NCBI GenBank assembly: GCA_036346225.1
Contig: JARFIW010000995.1
Location: 2,753,716 to 2,817,715, forward strand
Direction: 5' to 3'
Length of the DNA stretch: 64,000 nt
Source: Platerodrilus igneus
Lineage: Eukaryota; Arthropoda; Insecta; Coleoptera; Lycidae
Part shown: positions 1-13,215 of the stretch, piece after piece
Numbering within the stretch: position 1 is the stretch's first letter
Layout of the letters: each line of letters starts with the position of its first letter
Made by a program: the position numbers and the translations under genes
Notes under the pieces: model-generated
What the model was told of the DNA's origin: nothing
Databases searched by the model: none
The model's input: the letters and a program-made list of their open reading frames with translations, nothing else

Positions 1-3000
1 CGTACCTAGGCGTAGCCGAAAGAAAAGTAAATACCAGGTTAACTACCAACCGCGGAGACTGAGGGGATTCGCCTACATACCAAAAAAACAAAAAACGTCG
101 CCCACGATTATCTATTAACAATAAAAATAAATTAAAATTTCTAGGTTTACATGGACAAAGAAAAGTATTAAATTTAAGTTACATTGTAAAGGATAAATTT
201 TATAATGAATCAACGAAGTGCACATTTCGTAGCTAACATGTAATAAAACTCATTGGAAAAAAGTAATGCTTAGATTTTCTCAATAGCAAGCGTGTTAAAT
301 TAAAGTATTCAATGTAGATTTTCTCAATAGCACGTGTGTTAAATTAATGTATTAAATGTAGACCAAGTTGTGGTAAGAATTAAAGAAATATAACCAGAAG
401 CATTAGCGTAGCTAGCCTTTAAACATGTAGGGTGAACTGGTTTCACAACATCAACCGCTAATAAATAATAATCGAGTCACATACCTCTATGCGTCGGGAT
501 GCTTATTTTGCAAGCTATCGGGGGTGAGTCAGCACAGCAACGCCACGGTAGTTAGCATCCATTTACCCTGCCATCATAACTGCAGCAGTGGTCTACAAAC
601 AACAGCAGTTGGTCTATGTCAACGAACACTTCGGTCTACATAAAGAACCAATTTGGCTTCTAGCTAAGAGCTAAAAAGAGAATCTGATTAAAATGGATAA
701 GCGCGGGAAAACGCATCAATACACGCAAGATACCTCCTACTTGTCAAACAAAAAACGTGCATCGCTTTTGAAGTACTGGGACGAGTAATGCCACAAATAT
801 TTTAACGCACAAGCTGTATAATCAATTTAAATGGGTTCAAATAACACGAGTTCGAACTGCCATCCTCGCGGTATCAAAGCGCAATTAGCAAACTGGGAAA
901 CACACTATCAAATAATAGTAGGATCCATTATTTTGACAAGTTTTTAGATGGGAAACGCAAGAGAAAGCAATTATACGTTATCGGAATGTTTAATAAATTA
1001 ACGGATACCTAAAACAAGGTATTGACTATTTAATTTATCGAATAAATTTTGTTTTGAATAGATTTGAAAGAAATGTTATGATTGCGCGTACTATTGTAAC
1101 GAGGTAAAAATACAGGATGAGGTTTTGAACAGAAGCAGAAGCTAGGTGAATGAAACACAAATTACCACAAAGAAGGACGTATTTGAATCTATCGTCGAAA
1201 ATAAACGTAACAATTTCCAGTTATCAATATTTCAATTGACATTCAGTAAAGTTTAAAATAATAGAACATACAACTTTAGAAATCAAATCAGTAGCAGATG
1301 ATTACTCAAGTAAGAAATGTATATTCTTGTAGATAAAATGTGCACTCAAACCGAAAGATAAAATAAATGCAAGTATAGTGCCACCAAGCAAACATAGGAC
1401 TTGGGAGTTGTGTCCTTGGTGTCGCTGCCTGCTAAGAAGTACACTCAAAGTAGAATACTTTTATTTGTCAAATTGAAATATTTGTAAGGTTAGGTTATTA
1501 ATATTCAACAAAATGGCATTCGTGTATTTTTTAATCTTTAATAATTTTAGAAGATTTAATTAACAAGAACATGACATAACACACCATGGAATTTTAAATT
1601 TGCTTAAAAATGCTTTGTTCCTACAGTATACTTTGAAACAAATCGCTTTCTGATTGGTTCCATGTTGTTGTTGGAATTTATTTCACATATATTACGGGTC
1701 CTAGGTTTTCTTGGTGGCACTGCAACCCTTTATAATTATGTGCTCAGGGCTGTCGAAAGTTTTAGAAGGCGGATGTATCTGCGAGTTCTATTTTATCTTA
1801 TTGCTAACGTCAGCTCAACTATACTAAATAAAATACAGATTATGATAATGGTACTAAACTCCGAAGGCTTGCTGGAAAACCGTGTTTAATTGACAAAGTT
1901 GGCCTCCAGAGAAAGATGTGAGTGTATACAATGCTATACCCCAGTCTTAAATTTAAATTTACGTATCTCTATTTTCTAAAAAAAAATGTTACCCTGACCT
2001 ATTAGGTTTAACCATTCGACTAGAAAATGCAACACAATTCCATGCTTTCGGTGATAAAGCGTTTAAAACAAAATAACCAAAACAAACATTATTTTTAAAT
2101 CCTACAATATAATTAATTAACTGTCATCTTGAAGCAAAGTATAGAGGGCAGTGCCGATTATGCTACACCTATATGATTAATCTAGAAAGAAATTACATTT
2201 GGAAAATCCGAAATGGCTAAAGAATAATGGATTGTGTGTCACAAACAGATGCATTTAAATTACAGTTAAGCGATCCCAACCACTTTCGCACAGATTATTT
2301 TCGATACATAAAGTGCTTCAGGTCAGTGCGTAGAAAGTACTAAGTTTTTTTGTATATTCGCTTACAAATTGCTCTAAAAGTTGATAATCTAGTCCTTCTA
2401 GTTGCGTTAAACAACGATACTGCTTTTAGGTGTTCCTAATTTTGGCCAATTCTCGCTGTCTGCGGGAAACTAGCAGTTTGAACTTCAACGATCTTCTAAA
2501 TAAAATCTAATTGCTACCGCCCGTGTAAAGTTTACTACTCAAGCGTTAAGGGTGGTTTAATCCTGACAATTTGCATATAAAATGCAATAAAATTAGCAGC
2601 TTTGAAACTGAGAAGCGAAAAATTGCGTGCTTCAGTTATATTACCGGAACGTTTCGAGTTTGAAACTTTGTGAAAGCTAGAACAGACACAACCAGTTTTA
2701 CGAGACGTAACCCACACGTTCGAAATGTCTGTTCTCGTTGATTTTGTTTTAATTCAAATTGATTAAGTTTTAGAGGTTAAAATAGTTGGTGTTAATGTGA
2801 TTTTCTAGATATTTAATTATCTAACTTTTTGACTTTTACGCAATATTCGAAAGCCAAATCATTTACGGATTGAAAATTTATTAAAAATGATAGTTTTAGT
2901 AGTTATTTATAAATGAGTATAGGTACTGTGCTGTAAACTCTAAAAATCTCAAATAATTTAAACACTTGGAACGACCAGTATCATTTCATGTTAATTATCG

Positions 3001-3179
3001 GTTTTTACACTTCAGGACGCACCTTCTTACATTAAAAATCGACCTAGAACCTACGTTCCAAAGGTAATATTGTAATGCGAATACATGGTGCCGAAACTGT
3101 GGACAAAGTTAAATTGCTGGGACAATACTCAAATAAAATTTGTAGGTTCCACTAAAGATAATTATAGAGGTGCGTAAAG
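1..3179. other. AT-rich DNA without recognisable gene
   Basis: No translation here resembles a known family. The longest open frame (75 codons from 1662, plus strand) has a hydrophobic N-terminal half but no recognisable domain and is within chance expectation for AT-rich DNA. Apart from a short tandem duplication near 271-358, nothing stands out. Confidence 0.6.
271..358. repeat. 44-bp tandem duplication, two copies
   Basis: Unit 1 (271-314) and unit 2 (315-358) both start TAGATTTTCTCAATAGCA and continue to a GTGTTAAATTAA core. They differ at a few positions, so this is a local tandem duplication that has started to diverge. No function is implied. Confidence 0.8.
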
Positions 3180-3790
3180 TTAGTCACAACTACAAAGTAC
3201 TAATAATTTCATATTGGGTTTTTGTTAGTGCTTCTTAGTGCTTCAAAAAAAAATGCAGTCACACCTGCCGATTAGTAGTTATTGCATTTCAAAGTTCTGT
3301 GACTGACTTTGCTCTTAGCCACAACTCGGAAGAACTAATAATTTTGTATGGGTTTTTAGTGCTTTGTTAGTGCTTCTTAGTGCTTCTACGAAAAATGCAG
3401 CCACGCCTACTGTTAAGTAGTTATTCGACTTCAAAGTTGCTGTGGCTGACTTCGCATCTAGCCACAACTCGGAAGCACTAATAATTTCATACGGATTTTC
3501 TGTTAGTACTTTGTTAGTGCATCTTAGTGCTTCAAAGCCTAGACCCACTTCCGGTTTCGGAAATATCACACCTCAAAGTTGCTGGAAGTTGACCACATCA
3601 TCTCTTGTTATTGAAGCACTAATTATCTGATCTTGTAAAATCATTAATGCTTTAATAATACTTCTTAGTGCTTCAACGTCCAACCCATCTACACTTCCGG
3701 TTTCGGAAATATCATACCTCAATGTTATTGGAACTTGACCACGCCATCTCTTGTTATGAAAGCACTAATGATCTGAACTCGTGAAACAAC
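3180..3790 (+). repeat. Tandem array of four diverged ~150-bp units
   Basis: The motif TTAGTGCTTCTTAGTGCTTC or a close variant recurs about every 150 bp (near 3225, 3370, 3520 and 3660). Each is followed by a GCAGCCACNCCT or CCCACTTCCGGTTTCGG block, a TTCAAAGTTGCTG block, and CACAACTCGGAAGCACTAAT or a related sequence. The first two and last two units form two subtypes. Open frames here (for example 3315-3569 minus) are by-products of the repeat. The same family appears in the opposite orientation at 8776-8903 and as fragments between 6.2 and 8.1 kb, so it is dispersed as well as tandem. Confidence 0.75.
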
Positions 3791-4234
3791 TACGATTTTC
3801 CGCTTTTTAAATATACGCTTTTGTTCCATACACCTATTCAATAAATATTAAATTTTAATAGAAACAATATATTACGAATTCATATATAGGGCCCCATCTA
3901 TATTTGAATAGTCAAAGTAAACTTTAAGAAGTCTTCTATTTGTATCTATCTTGATACAATGTCCCACTTCCTGCGCGTAGATAGGATAAGCAACGTAGCC
4001 TTGTGGTCAAGCTCCATTTTGATATCAGCATGTAATCAGAATACAAGTGCTAACGTGGGCCTGCAGGTTTTAGAAAAACATGCCGTCCCAGAAAGAAGTA
4101 AAGTGGTGTCAACGGATACCATGGCTTCTTTTTTAGTTGTAGCATCGACCTAAGATAGTCATAAATACATTTCTACGCTAGGTAAATAATTCTCAAACTT
4201 ACCTTTAAAATCAATTTTCCCATTTTTTTTTCAG

Positions 4235-4385
4235 CGCAAGTTTCAAGTATTCAAGTAACAAGAATTAAGTATTAAGTATTAAGCAAGTAATAAGAATTAT
4301 GTATTATATTAAGCAAGTATTAAGTACAACAACTATAAAGTACAAAGTACTAAATCAAGTATGAGACTGAAGTAAAGTAAAGACA
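4235..4385. repeat. Degenerate AAGTATTA-type simple repeat
   Basis: The stretch is built from irregular iterations of AAGTATT, AAGTAATAAG and AAGTAC words with interruptions. It looks like an old microsatellite or slippage tract. Confidence 0.65.
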
Positions 4386-4591
4386 CGTAATAAATTCTTT
4401 TGGAAATTGGTTGAGCTGTAGATGCAGCTTTAATTGTTGCTATGCGAGAGGGTGGAAATTTCCACATATGTTTGGTTAGTATAGAGGTCAAGCTCGGACA
4501 CCTGTGTCAGCTGCGCGCAACTACAATTGTAGGTACGTAGATGTTTAAAAAAAATTCGGCCGCCAAGCAGATATTCAGCGGTGAGTCATCC

Positions 4592-4895
4592 AATGGCGTC
4601 GCCGTATATTAATGTAGTAAGCGTAAGACTGCGGATCCCAAGGTCCCGGGTTCAAATCCCGACACGGCCGACTGCTTGAAAAATGGCAGGTGAACATTTT
4701 TCACAAAAATTACGCCCTCGTTCGGAAGAGAGGTTAAATGAAGGTCCCGTGTGTGAGTGTTGTCACGCACGTTAAAGATCCCCTCCTTGCCTGGAACGGC
4801 AAGGGTTCGGCAAAATTCTAAATTTCCAGGCAACAAATAACTCGCCTTCTGGCCAATGTAGTACCTTCGGGTGGAGCATTGGAAATGTAAATGAA
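4592..4895 (+). mobile_element. tRNA-derived SINE, copy 1, with 13-bp TSD
   Basis: A ~304-bp retroposon. The head has a tRNA-like B box (GGTTCAAATCC) near 4648. The body includes a conserved block (GGTCCCGTGTGTGAGTG, then GTCACGCACGTTAAAGATCC), and the tail ends in TTCGGGTGGAGCATTGGAAA. It is flanked by direct repeats CGGTGAGTCATCC at 4579-4591 and 4896-4908, the mark of target-primed insertion. The A box region is diverged in this copy. Three other copies lie at 40.2, 40.5 and 45.7 kb. It is non-coding and would have relied on a LINE for mobilisation; the partner is not shown by the sequence. Confidence 0.88.
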
Positions 4896-5538
4896 CGGTG
4901 AGTCATCCTCAATTTTATAGCTATATTCATTTCAAGGAACAATTATTTACGATGTACAAATAATTTTTGAAGATTCTATATATGTTTACTTAAAGTTGAT
5001 ACTCGAAATTTTTGTGAAAGTTTTATGGTCATTTAAATTGATACACTTAAAATTTAGTTCAAAATTTAGTATTTGAATAATGCATAAATGTCATTATTTT
5101 CAAGGCATTTCTATAAAATAATTCTGAAGTTACAAGGTTATATTAAAATGTTTGCATAATTAAACTTGTAATACGATAAGAATTGTTTGCCAAATTATAG
5201 TGTATAACATATTTTGACAGTACACCTAAAGTACAGCTTAATGCCGACAATAAGTATTTCTTGATCTTTGATTCCATTAAATATATCTGTTAAAAATATA
5301 GTTATATAATCTACAAAAAATTTTGTTGAGCATTTAACTTAATTCTTGTAAACTGAACAGGATCCTATTCAAGTATCATGATTAAACTGTAACATAAAAA
5401 TGAAAATCATATATTTCTTATAGAGAATTAATGTAAATTATGCAATTAAAAATGTCCCATAAATATTCAGAGATTTATGTTAAATCGTAATAAAGAAACT
5501 GTTTTGAAAGTCTCCGAACAGATAATTTTGTACAAACA

Positions 5539-5540
<2 letters not shown>

Positions 5541-5588
<48 letters not shown>
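5541..5588. repeat. (TA)n microsatellite
   Basis: About 24 uninterrupted TA dinucleotides in AT-rich DNA. The region from 4,909 to 6,250 otherwise shows no gene. Confidence 0.95.
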
Positions 5589-5591
<3 letters not shown>

Positions 5592-6249
5592 AATTAATAG
5601 AAAGAATAATAAGTTGTCTTAAAGCTTTCTTTCATTGAAGTCAGCAGTAATTGTTCTACAGAAGCAAACAATCACACTTATGAAATTTTTGTATTGAAGA
5701 AAAATATTATTGGTGTTAAATTTAAAAAAAATTTTTTGAAGTGTAATCTTGACTAGTGGATCTATTTATAATCTATTTTTTTTTGTGATAAAGTGACTAG
5801 GCTCTAATGTAGCCCTAGTTTAAAAATGTTTAAAGGTGGTTAAATTTTCAGATAGTACGAGATCGTTGATCCCATTCCAGATTGCAGAGGCAAAAGTAAG
5901 TATTTTTTTTATATGTTGCTCGTCTTAAGTTTTTTTTCTTTCGAAGATTTCCGTATCTGATCTTCAGATAGTTTCTTATTATAACATTCATTAAGATACG
6001 GTGGCGTCCAATAAAATTTCTTTCATTTTATCGTATACCATCCTGCGACCCTTGCTCATAGCTCTGCCCTAAGTTGAAGAAGCTTAGCTAGCTGGAAGAT
6101 CTCTTTAGAGGAACCTTTTTCTCTCAAAGCCATTTAACATCCTTTTTACCCTGGGCTTAAACGTCAAACAGGAACCCCTCATAATCTATCGAGGCTCTGC
6201 CGCCTATAAGGTAGAGTAGACATACTATTTACCTTTTGAGGAATTTAGT

Positions 6250-8100
6250 ATACAACACTCGAAACATTCTTGGTGCTTCGTTAGTGCAGCATAATGCTTT
6301 ACACAAGGCAACCTTGTATATCGTTGTAAGACTTTAAGTTGACTGTGGTTAGCTTCGCATTCATCTACAGCTCAGAAGCACAAATAAATTAGTAGCTGTT
6401 GCTTTTAGTGTTTCATCATGCTTCACACTAGAAAACAGTCACAAGTTCCTCTTAATTGTTATGACACTTCGAAGTTTGTAGTTGATCCTTCCTGCAGTGT
6501 TAGTTATTTTAGTGTATTTAGTTGCAATCTTTCTGTAAACACTTGCAGCTTGCAGTTAGTTACTAAACCATTTGTAACTAACTTCTTTACCAAACAAATA
6601 CATGTTGTTGTTAATCTATCTGCAATGAAATAGTAGTACTTCCACAGTCAGTCAGTTTTCGCTGTTAGTTATGGAATCGAATATTGTCTGCAATCAGGTT
6701 TTAATTGATCCATTTGGTATGCAGTATGCATACAATATGCGTGCGATATAAACCGTGATGGTGTACCGAAAAGTGCAAATCTTTGCAGAGATACTAAATG
6801 GACAAAAATTATTATTCGTCATATTTTATTTGCTACGGATGTAGTAGAAATGCACTTTTAGTAGTTGTTTTGCTTAATTGCGAAACCACATTTAAAGCTT
6901 TATGTGGTGTCTTTGAATTCCAGCTACTTTATTGGAGCATTTGCAGAAATAAATAGGTTAATTCTAACAGAATACTCATAACACTAGTAATGCTATAAAA
7001 ATAGACGCCTGCCTATTTAATCGGAATCAGAAACTACAACCTGTAATTTTTGCGGTAATTTCGATAGCTACTGATGGTAGAGAAAAAGTGGACATGTATA
7101 CGAAAAATAAAATAAATGGTAATAAACAAACAAATAATTACTTCAAACACTTACCTTGTATGCGAGCGTAGTGAAGCACATTTATGTTCATGCGGCCGTT
7201 CAAACGGATAACAATAGTAAAAACACTCTGGTGAATGGGTCCGTCAAGTACGGGTAACGAAAGACGACTCTTTAATATGGCGAAGCGTAGCACATGTAAC
7301 TTTGCCGCTGTCTTCAACAGAAAGCGATACTATAATGCTTCGTGTCTTCTCCGTGGCCGGTGATAAGAAAGTCCTTGCACATACGAAGAGCATAGTTTAT
7401 CGATATCGCGGCACTTTGTACAGACGCAGTGTTTGAAGTAATACACGGTACATGTAATAACATTTTGATATACTGGGCAGAGTTAAATAATCAACAAATT
7501 CCAACTTCAAAAATAAATTAAGCGGTAAATATATAGAATATAAACGGAACATAAATTAAGCGGTAGATTGTATACAATATAAACGGATCACAACCAATTA
7601 GTAATTAAAGAGTAACAAAACATGCTACACATCCAAACATAAAAGTTAATAGTATTCAATACAATAATAAAGAAGTTGAAGCGCTCTTCAGAGTTTAAAG
7701 CAAACATTATCGTCACCGGAACTGGTGTTAGGTTCCTGCTTGGCGCACAAAAAAGTACCAACATAGCAGACAGCATTTTCTTTTACAAATTCAGGTTGGA
7801 CATCAATAATACAAAGGTAGCAGTCAACTTTCTGACCCGTCGTACCTTAGGATTTCAGAAACCGGAAGTGCGCCTGCATTGAACCACGGTAAAACTTTAA
7901 CAAATTGATAAGGGTTTTGATACATCAGCAATTATTGTGCTTCTATAAAAAAAATACATCAAACTTCCAAATTCATACTATAGGGTCAAATGCTATCCAA
8001 ATCGGAAGTGTGGTTGGGTTAGAGTTCAAAGCATATTGAAGCATTAGCCAAGTTCTAAAAATGTTGCCGTATCAGATCATTTGTGCAGGTACAATGGTAC
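6250..8100. repeat. Scattered diverged pieces of the ~150-bp repeat family
   Basis: Near 6270-6430 the words TTGGTGCTTCGTTAGTGCAGC, CTTCGCATTCATCTAC and GCTCAGAAGCACAAAT match the plus-strand units at 3.2-3.8 kb. Near 7857-7885 and 7998-8050 the words AAACCGGAAGTG and CGGAAGTGTGGTTGGGTTAG match them in the reverse direction. The rest of this stretch is AT-rich with no recognisable gene. The open frames at 6418-6633 and 7676-7882 overlap the repeat fragments and have no domain. Confidence 0.5.
7512..7590. repeat. ~40-bp tandem duplication
   Basis: Two successive units each contain ATAAATTAAGCGGTA followed by an AATATAAACGGA block. They are slightly diverged in length and sequence. Confidence 0.7.
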
Positions 8101-8775
8101 GCAACAAAAAGAGACTTTCTCTCACCTTAAAGTATAATATTTCCTAATCTGGCTGACTTTTACATTAGTTCATAGTTACAAAACCTAAAAAGTGTTCTTC
8201 TAATATTTTTCAAACGAAACCCCTTGTATATTTGTACACCAATAGATAGATTTGTTAACAACCTTTCTTTTGCTATAAGGCTCGTGTGGGTAATTGAAGA
8301 AAAATATGCATTTAGAGTGATTTTTTAGTAAAAGCGTTGGATTTTTCGGTTAGTAGACTGCTGTCAGGAACGGAATTGACACAATCACTAATAAAAATCC
8401 GAAATGAACTATCCAGAACTAAAAAAAAACTCCTCATTAAACAAACAACATATTATCAAAAGGAATATTTTGTTAACAATAAAACTAAAACGTCATTATT
8501 TATTAAATTAAAGGATGAAATATGTATGTCCGTCTTTTTTAACACAATAATGCAATTTGTTCAAAACGGAACTATTCACTCTTAATAGCAAGTACTTATC
8601 AATCGATACGAATGCATTTCTTAGACTATTTTACAAATCCATAGGAGTGGTCGGCTTATTCCTAAATAATTTCTCTTTAATATATTCTCAAAGGAAACAA
8701 TCAATGAAGATAAATCAGGAGAACTACGCCATCTCTTGCTAGAAAAGCTCTACTATGAAGCACTGGGAAATAGGC

Positions 8776-8903
8776 TAGATCAGATCATTAGTGCTTATAT
8801 TCAAACAAGAGAGTGTAGCTCACTTCCGTCAACTTTGAGGTGTATTATATCCGAAACCGTAAGTGTGGCTGGGTTGGGCGCTGAAGCACTAAGAAGCACT
8901 ATT
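8776..8903 (-). repeat. Inverted copy of the ~150-bp repeat unit
   Basis: Read on the minus strand, this segment aligns over about 120 bp with the unit at 3515-3640. Shared blocks include TTAGTGCTTC, ACTTCCGTCAACTTTGAGG, ATCCGAAACC and GAAGCACTAAGAAGCAC. It directly abuts the left arm of the large inverted repeat starting near 8900. Confidence 0.75.
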
Positions 8904-9828
8904 CTTACAGTTAACAAGAATTGACAAACCATGTTTGGTTAAGGTTTTTACCCTCAAATTTCTGTAATACACATAAAATGTACTTTTGTTCATTATGGTA
9001 CAAATTCACCATTCACAAACTCTTATACGCAATTGTGATGGAACAAAATTTGACAAGATGCAAGGGAAACGTAAATAAATAAAAGCAAAACAAACTTTGG
9101 ACTACTTAACAATGCATGACATGCATTTTTATTCTACTAGAGGAATGTTTACTGTGTCCGATTCAGTATAATTTTAAATATGTAATGGCAATGTAAACAT
9201 TTGAAAATTTGTATTTTATATTTGTATCTATTTTTAATTGTAAAAAATTCACTAAAATAAAACATATTTGGCCGTTGCGCCCACTTCGTTTATTATTTCG
9301 TCGTTAGAAAATGATAAAGGAAACGAAGGTGTGATAAGAAAAGAAACCAAACCAACATTTGTAGCTTTTCACAAACTGTAATCAAAACCCACATGACACT
9401 TTATCTAATCATTTTTTATTGGTGATACGTTTAAACCATTATTCTGTTTTTCCATTTATTGGCCAACTAATTAATGTATCAGCTTTGTCAACTGCATATT
9501 ACAAATTGTAAAATAACTGTGCGACGCAAATGTAGGAATGTTAAATCTTATAATTTCTTGTTCCTTAATAATTTTTTTTTTACATTAGATATCGGAATTT
9601 CAAATGTTTTCACTGATTACAAATGTTAGAGAATATGTATAATTAAAATATCTGTGAGGTTTATAACTGGACTAATAAGTTCAACAGCTCCCTGGTACTT
9701 CATAAACCAAGTAGGCGGAGTACTATACTTCATCTCCTTTTCTAATGAATATCTGCATCTCGACATTTCGTCTCGCCCTACGCTACTTCACCCCAACCCG
9801 CGCTTCTACAGCAGATAGGGAGTTGTTA
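8900..9828 (+). repeat. Left arm of a large inverted repeat
   Basis: The reverse complement of this segment matches 12,397-13,215 almost end to end, for example ACAAACCATGTTTGGTTAAG near 8933 against its complement near 13,190, and GGCGGAGTACTATACTTCATC near 9715 against its counterpart near 12,500. The left arm has ~115 extra bases (about 9172-9284) absent from the right arm. There is no coding potential. It could be a foldback transposon arm or one of two inverted insertions of a dispersed repeat. Confidence 0.85.
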
Positions 9829-10098
9829 CATACATATACGTAATCTATAAAAAAAAAAACCAAAAAAAAAGGAAGAAAGAAAGAAGTATGACCAGGCTCG
9901 ATCGGTGAGTGGGCGGGGTTTTATACATACAACAAAAAATTTAAGGGAGACCTGAAATAAATAAAAAGAAATTTACACTCACGCATTCTTACTCAACACA
10001 AAATATACCAAAAAAAGGAAACCTATAATTTAACAAAAAATATGTACAATAGCACATGAGTACCCAAACAAAAATTAGCAATCCATACGTAAAAGTTA

Positions 10099-10141
<43 letters not shown>

Positions 10142-12396
10142 AATGAACAGAAAGCAGTTTTGAAACAGCGAGCTGTCGTTTTAGGTACCCCCCCCCCAAG
10201 TTATTCAGCAACCAACAAAGAAAAAACCCCAACGCAACTCTAAAAACCACAGCTCTAAATGGTTATAACTATAAAATCAGTTATGCTACATTGGCAGTAC
10301 AATGTCTTAATCTAATCAAAATTTAGAACACAAAAAAATCCACGGTAAACCAACAATTATAAATTAAGATTACATACTAATTCCCCAAAAACGAAATTAA
10401 TAACCATTATCCCAATCTAATTAATGATCAACCCCATCACACGCATAAAGATCATCTTTCTCCCATTATTAAACTTAATCCACCAATATAGCGGAAAGGT
10501 ACTGGTTTGACCCGTCTCCAGTGCCCATAGAAATAAAATATTGAACAACCACTCACCCTCGTAATTGTTACCGTCTTTAGTAACGGAGCAGATAGATATG
10601 TGTGATCCCGCCTTGAGGTGTTTCTCGCATCAGAACAAGGGACGACCATTCATTACAGCTTTAAAGCCGCCAGAAGAAAGCTAAAGCAATTAATTAATTC
10701 GTGGTAGTCGGAAGGTATAATTTTATAAAAACCCTAAATACTCACCACGCTATAATGCATGCCAGAAATTCGCCTTAACCAAAACGGAAACAACCAAACA
10801 TTCTACACGTGTTTACTTGTGCAGATTACAAAGCAAAATGAGTATTAATTTTGTTTAACTAAGAACCAAAGCTCACTGTAATATCGTTGTTAAGGCTTCA
10901 AAACTGGAAAACCGGACTTTATTGCAATAATTTCGACGAATTCTTTCAAAAAGGAAAACCCACCAGCATTAATTATTGGATACTTGGAAAGACGTACTCG
11001 CCTCTCTAATTATGGCGTAAATTTCATGTTAAGGAATTCTTAGAAAAAATATTAATTTTTTTTAATGAGCCGAAAGATTTATCAAGTAAAATACATAGAA
11101 TATTTATTATTAATTGCAGTACAATTTTAAACACGCGAAAGGGATTTGAGTTAAAAATTATTGTACATGGACTAACCAATTATTTCCGAAAATGAACGTA
11201 AGAAGGTAACCTGCTGTGATGAACTCTTAATAAAAAAAGTGGCCAAAGACGTCACAAATTGTATTACGACAGTGCTGTTGAAAATGAGGCAGCCTGATCG
11301 GTTGAGTTTTTCCAGTTTTAAGTTCTGCTCATATTGTGACTAGATGTGGCAACCTAAAACACCAGAAAATAGATATTCTCAAGCCTTAAAAAACATTTTA
11401 GTATTATACAAAATTTTGAAAGGTGCGCTTCAAAAATTTTTGTAAATCCTAATTACGTTCTTACTTTTCAAATATTTAGAATATTGTAACACGAACCCAG
11501 TAAATGAGCTCCACCATCACATTATTGAACTATATATTTGTTCATTCATAACATCCCTGCGCGCATGTAGTACGTTCTGTTGCCGTCTTAACAATAAACT
11601 AAAAATCATTATTTTAAAACGATTTCTATAAATAGGACAATTATATTTATACAACACTTTTCATACGCAAAATAGAAATGCGAAACTTTTGCATAACTAC
11701 AAAGCATGAAAGTATATAAAAACGTGCAAACATTGGTAGAAGAAAACAATAAAATACGAATAGCTAAAAGCAGCGTAGCAATTCCAAAATGTCTTTATAA
11801 ACAACAAAGAAAAAATTGTAACCACAACAAGTGATTATAATGGAATAACTAAAGTAAATTAGCGTTGTTGTTTTTTCTCCTATAATGACTGCAATCATCA
11901 TACTCTTAATTAATATTAAAATTCAACGTACACGATAGATCCCACCTACACAAAGCCATGTTTTCCAGAAAGCAAATCTGTTCCTATGTTATAAATATAC
12001 GCTATTGAGGTTTTAATCAAGCGAATGGCAACCACCTATTTACTAACTCGGCTTTAGCTTCTCTGCAAAAGTATTATTTTCATTAAATTTTTTTAATCGC
12101 GCAAGATCCGCAAAAAAGCAAATCTACAGCCGCAGGAAATTTCCAAGAAAACTGTTCTTCAGAGATTTCCGGCCCAAGTCGCATCTATGTTACAACACAT
12201 CATCTTCCATACTCAAGCTTCAGCAGGTTTCAGTGATCATCGAAGATTGTGTTAGATTGCAAGATATTTTAACGCCACCATTCAACACGCTGGCAGTAAG
12301 CTCGGACATTGTTTTTTGGAATGATCCTAGATACCGATTGATCATTATGTACATTACATCACAAAATGTACGCATTAAGAGCTCATCACAGCAGGT
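9829..12396. other. Spacer between the inverted arms, no gene seen
   Basis: AT-rich spacer holding a (TA)n tract and a run of nine C residues near 10,187. No open frame has recognisable homology on either strand. If the arms belong to one foldback element, this would be its interior; no transposase relic is visible. Confidence 0.5.
10102..10138. repeat. (TA)n microsatellite
   Basis: Uninterrupted TA dinucleotides inside the spacer of the large inverted repeat. The minus-strand open frame 10023-10250 crosses it and encodes a Tyr-Ile run, so it is an artefact. Confidence 0.95.
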
Positions 12397-13215
12397 TACC
12401 TACCATCTGCTGTAAAAGCGCGAGTTGGGGTGCGGTAGCATAGAGCGGGACGAAATGTCGAGATGTAGATATTCATTAGAAAAGGATATGATGTTTAATA
12501 CTCCGCCTACTTAATTTATGAAGTGCCATGGAACACATATAGATGGCAGTGTTGTGGAACTTATTAGTCTAGTTATAAACCTCACAAATATTTTAATTAT
12601 ACATGTTCTCTAACCAGTGAAAAGCTTTGAAATTCCGATGTCTAATGTAAACAAAATTATTAGGGAACAAGAAATTACAAGATTTAACATTCGTACGTTT
12701 GCATCGCACAGTTATTTTAGAATTTCTAATATGCAATTGATAAAGCTGTTATATTAATTAATTGGCCAATAAATGGAAAAAACAGAATAATGGTTTAAAC
12801 GTATCTCTAATAAAAAATTATTAGGTAAAGTGTCAAGTGGGTTTTGATAACAGTTTGTGAAAAGCTACAAATATTGGTTTGGTTTCTTTTCTTATCACAC
12901 TTTCGTTTCATTTATCATTTTCTAACGACGAAATAATAAACAAAGTGTACTGAATCGGACACAGTAAACATTCCTCTAGTAGAATAAAAATGCATGTCTT
13001 GCATTTTTAAGTAGTTCAAAGTTTGTTTTGCTATTATTTATTTACGTTTTGCATGCAGTTTGTTAAATTATGTTCTAGCGCAATTGCGTATGAGAGTTTG
13101 TGAATTGTGAATTGGTACCATAATGAACAAAAGTACATTTTACGTATATTACAGAAGTTTGAGGGTAAAAAAACTTAACTAAACATGGTTTGTAAATTCT
13201 AATTAACCCTAAGAA
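12397..13215 (-). repeat. Right arm of the large inverted repeat
   Basis: Reverse-complement match to 8900-9828. The inner end carries TTTTACAGCAGATGG against TTCTACAGCAGATAG in the left arm, and the outer end reads (minus strand) ATTCTTAGGGTTAATTAG against ATTCTTACAGTTAACAAG. Mismatches and small indels are spread throughout, so the arms are not recent copies. Confidence 0.85.

Noticed and set aside
1382..1425. Small inverted repeat CACCAA...TTGGTG with inner GGAC/GTCC
   Set aside because: Short interrupted arms, plausible by chance, no repeat copies seen.
1662..1889. 75-codon frame with hydrophobic N-terminal segment
   Set aside because: No family recognised, no supporting splice or promoter context, and length within chance expectation.
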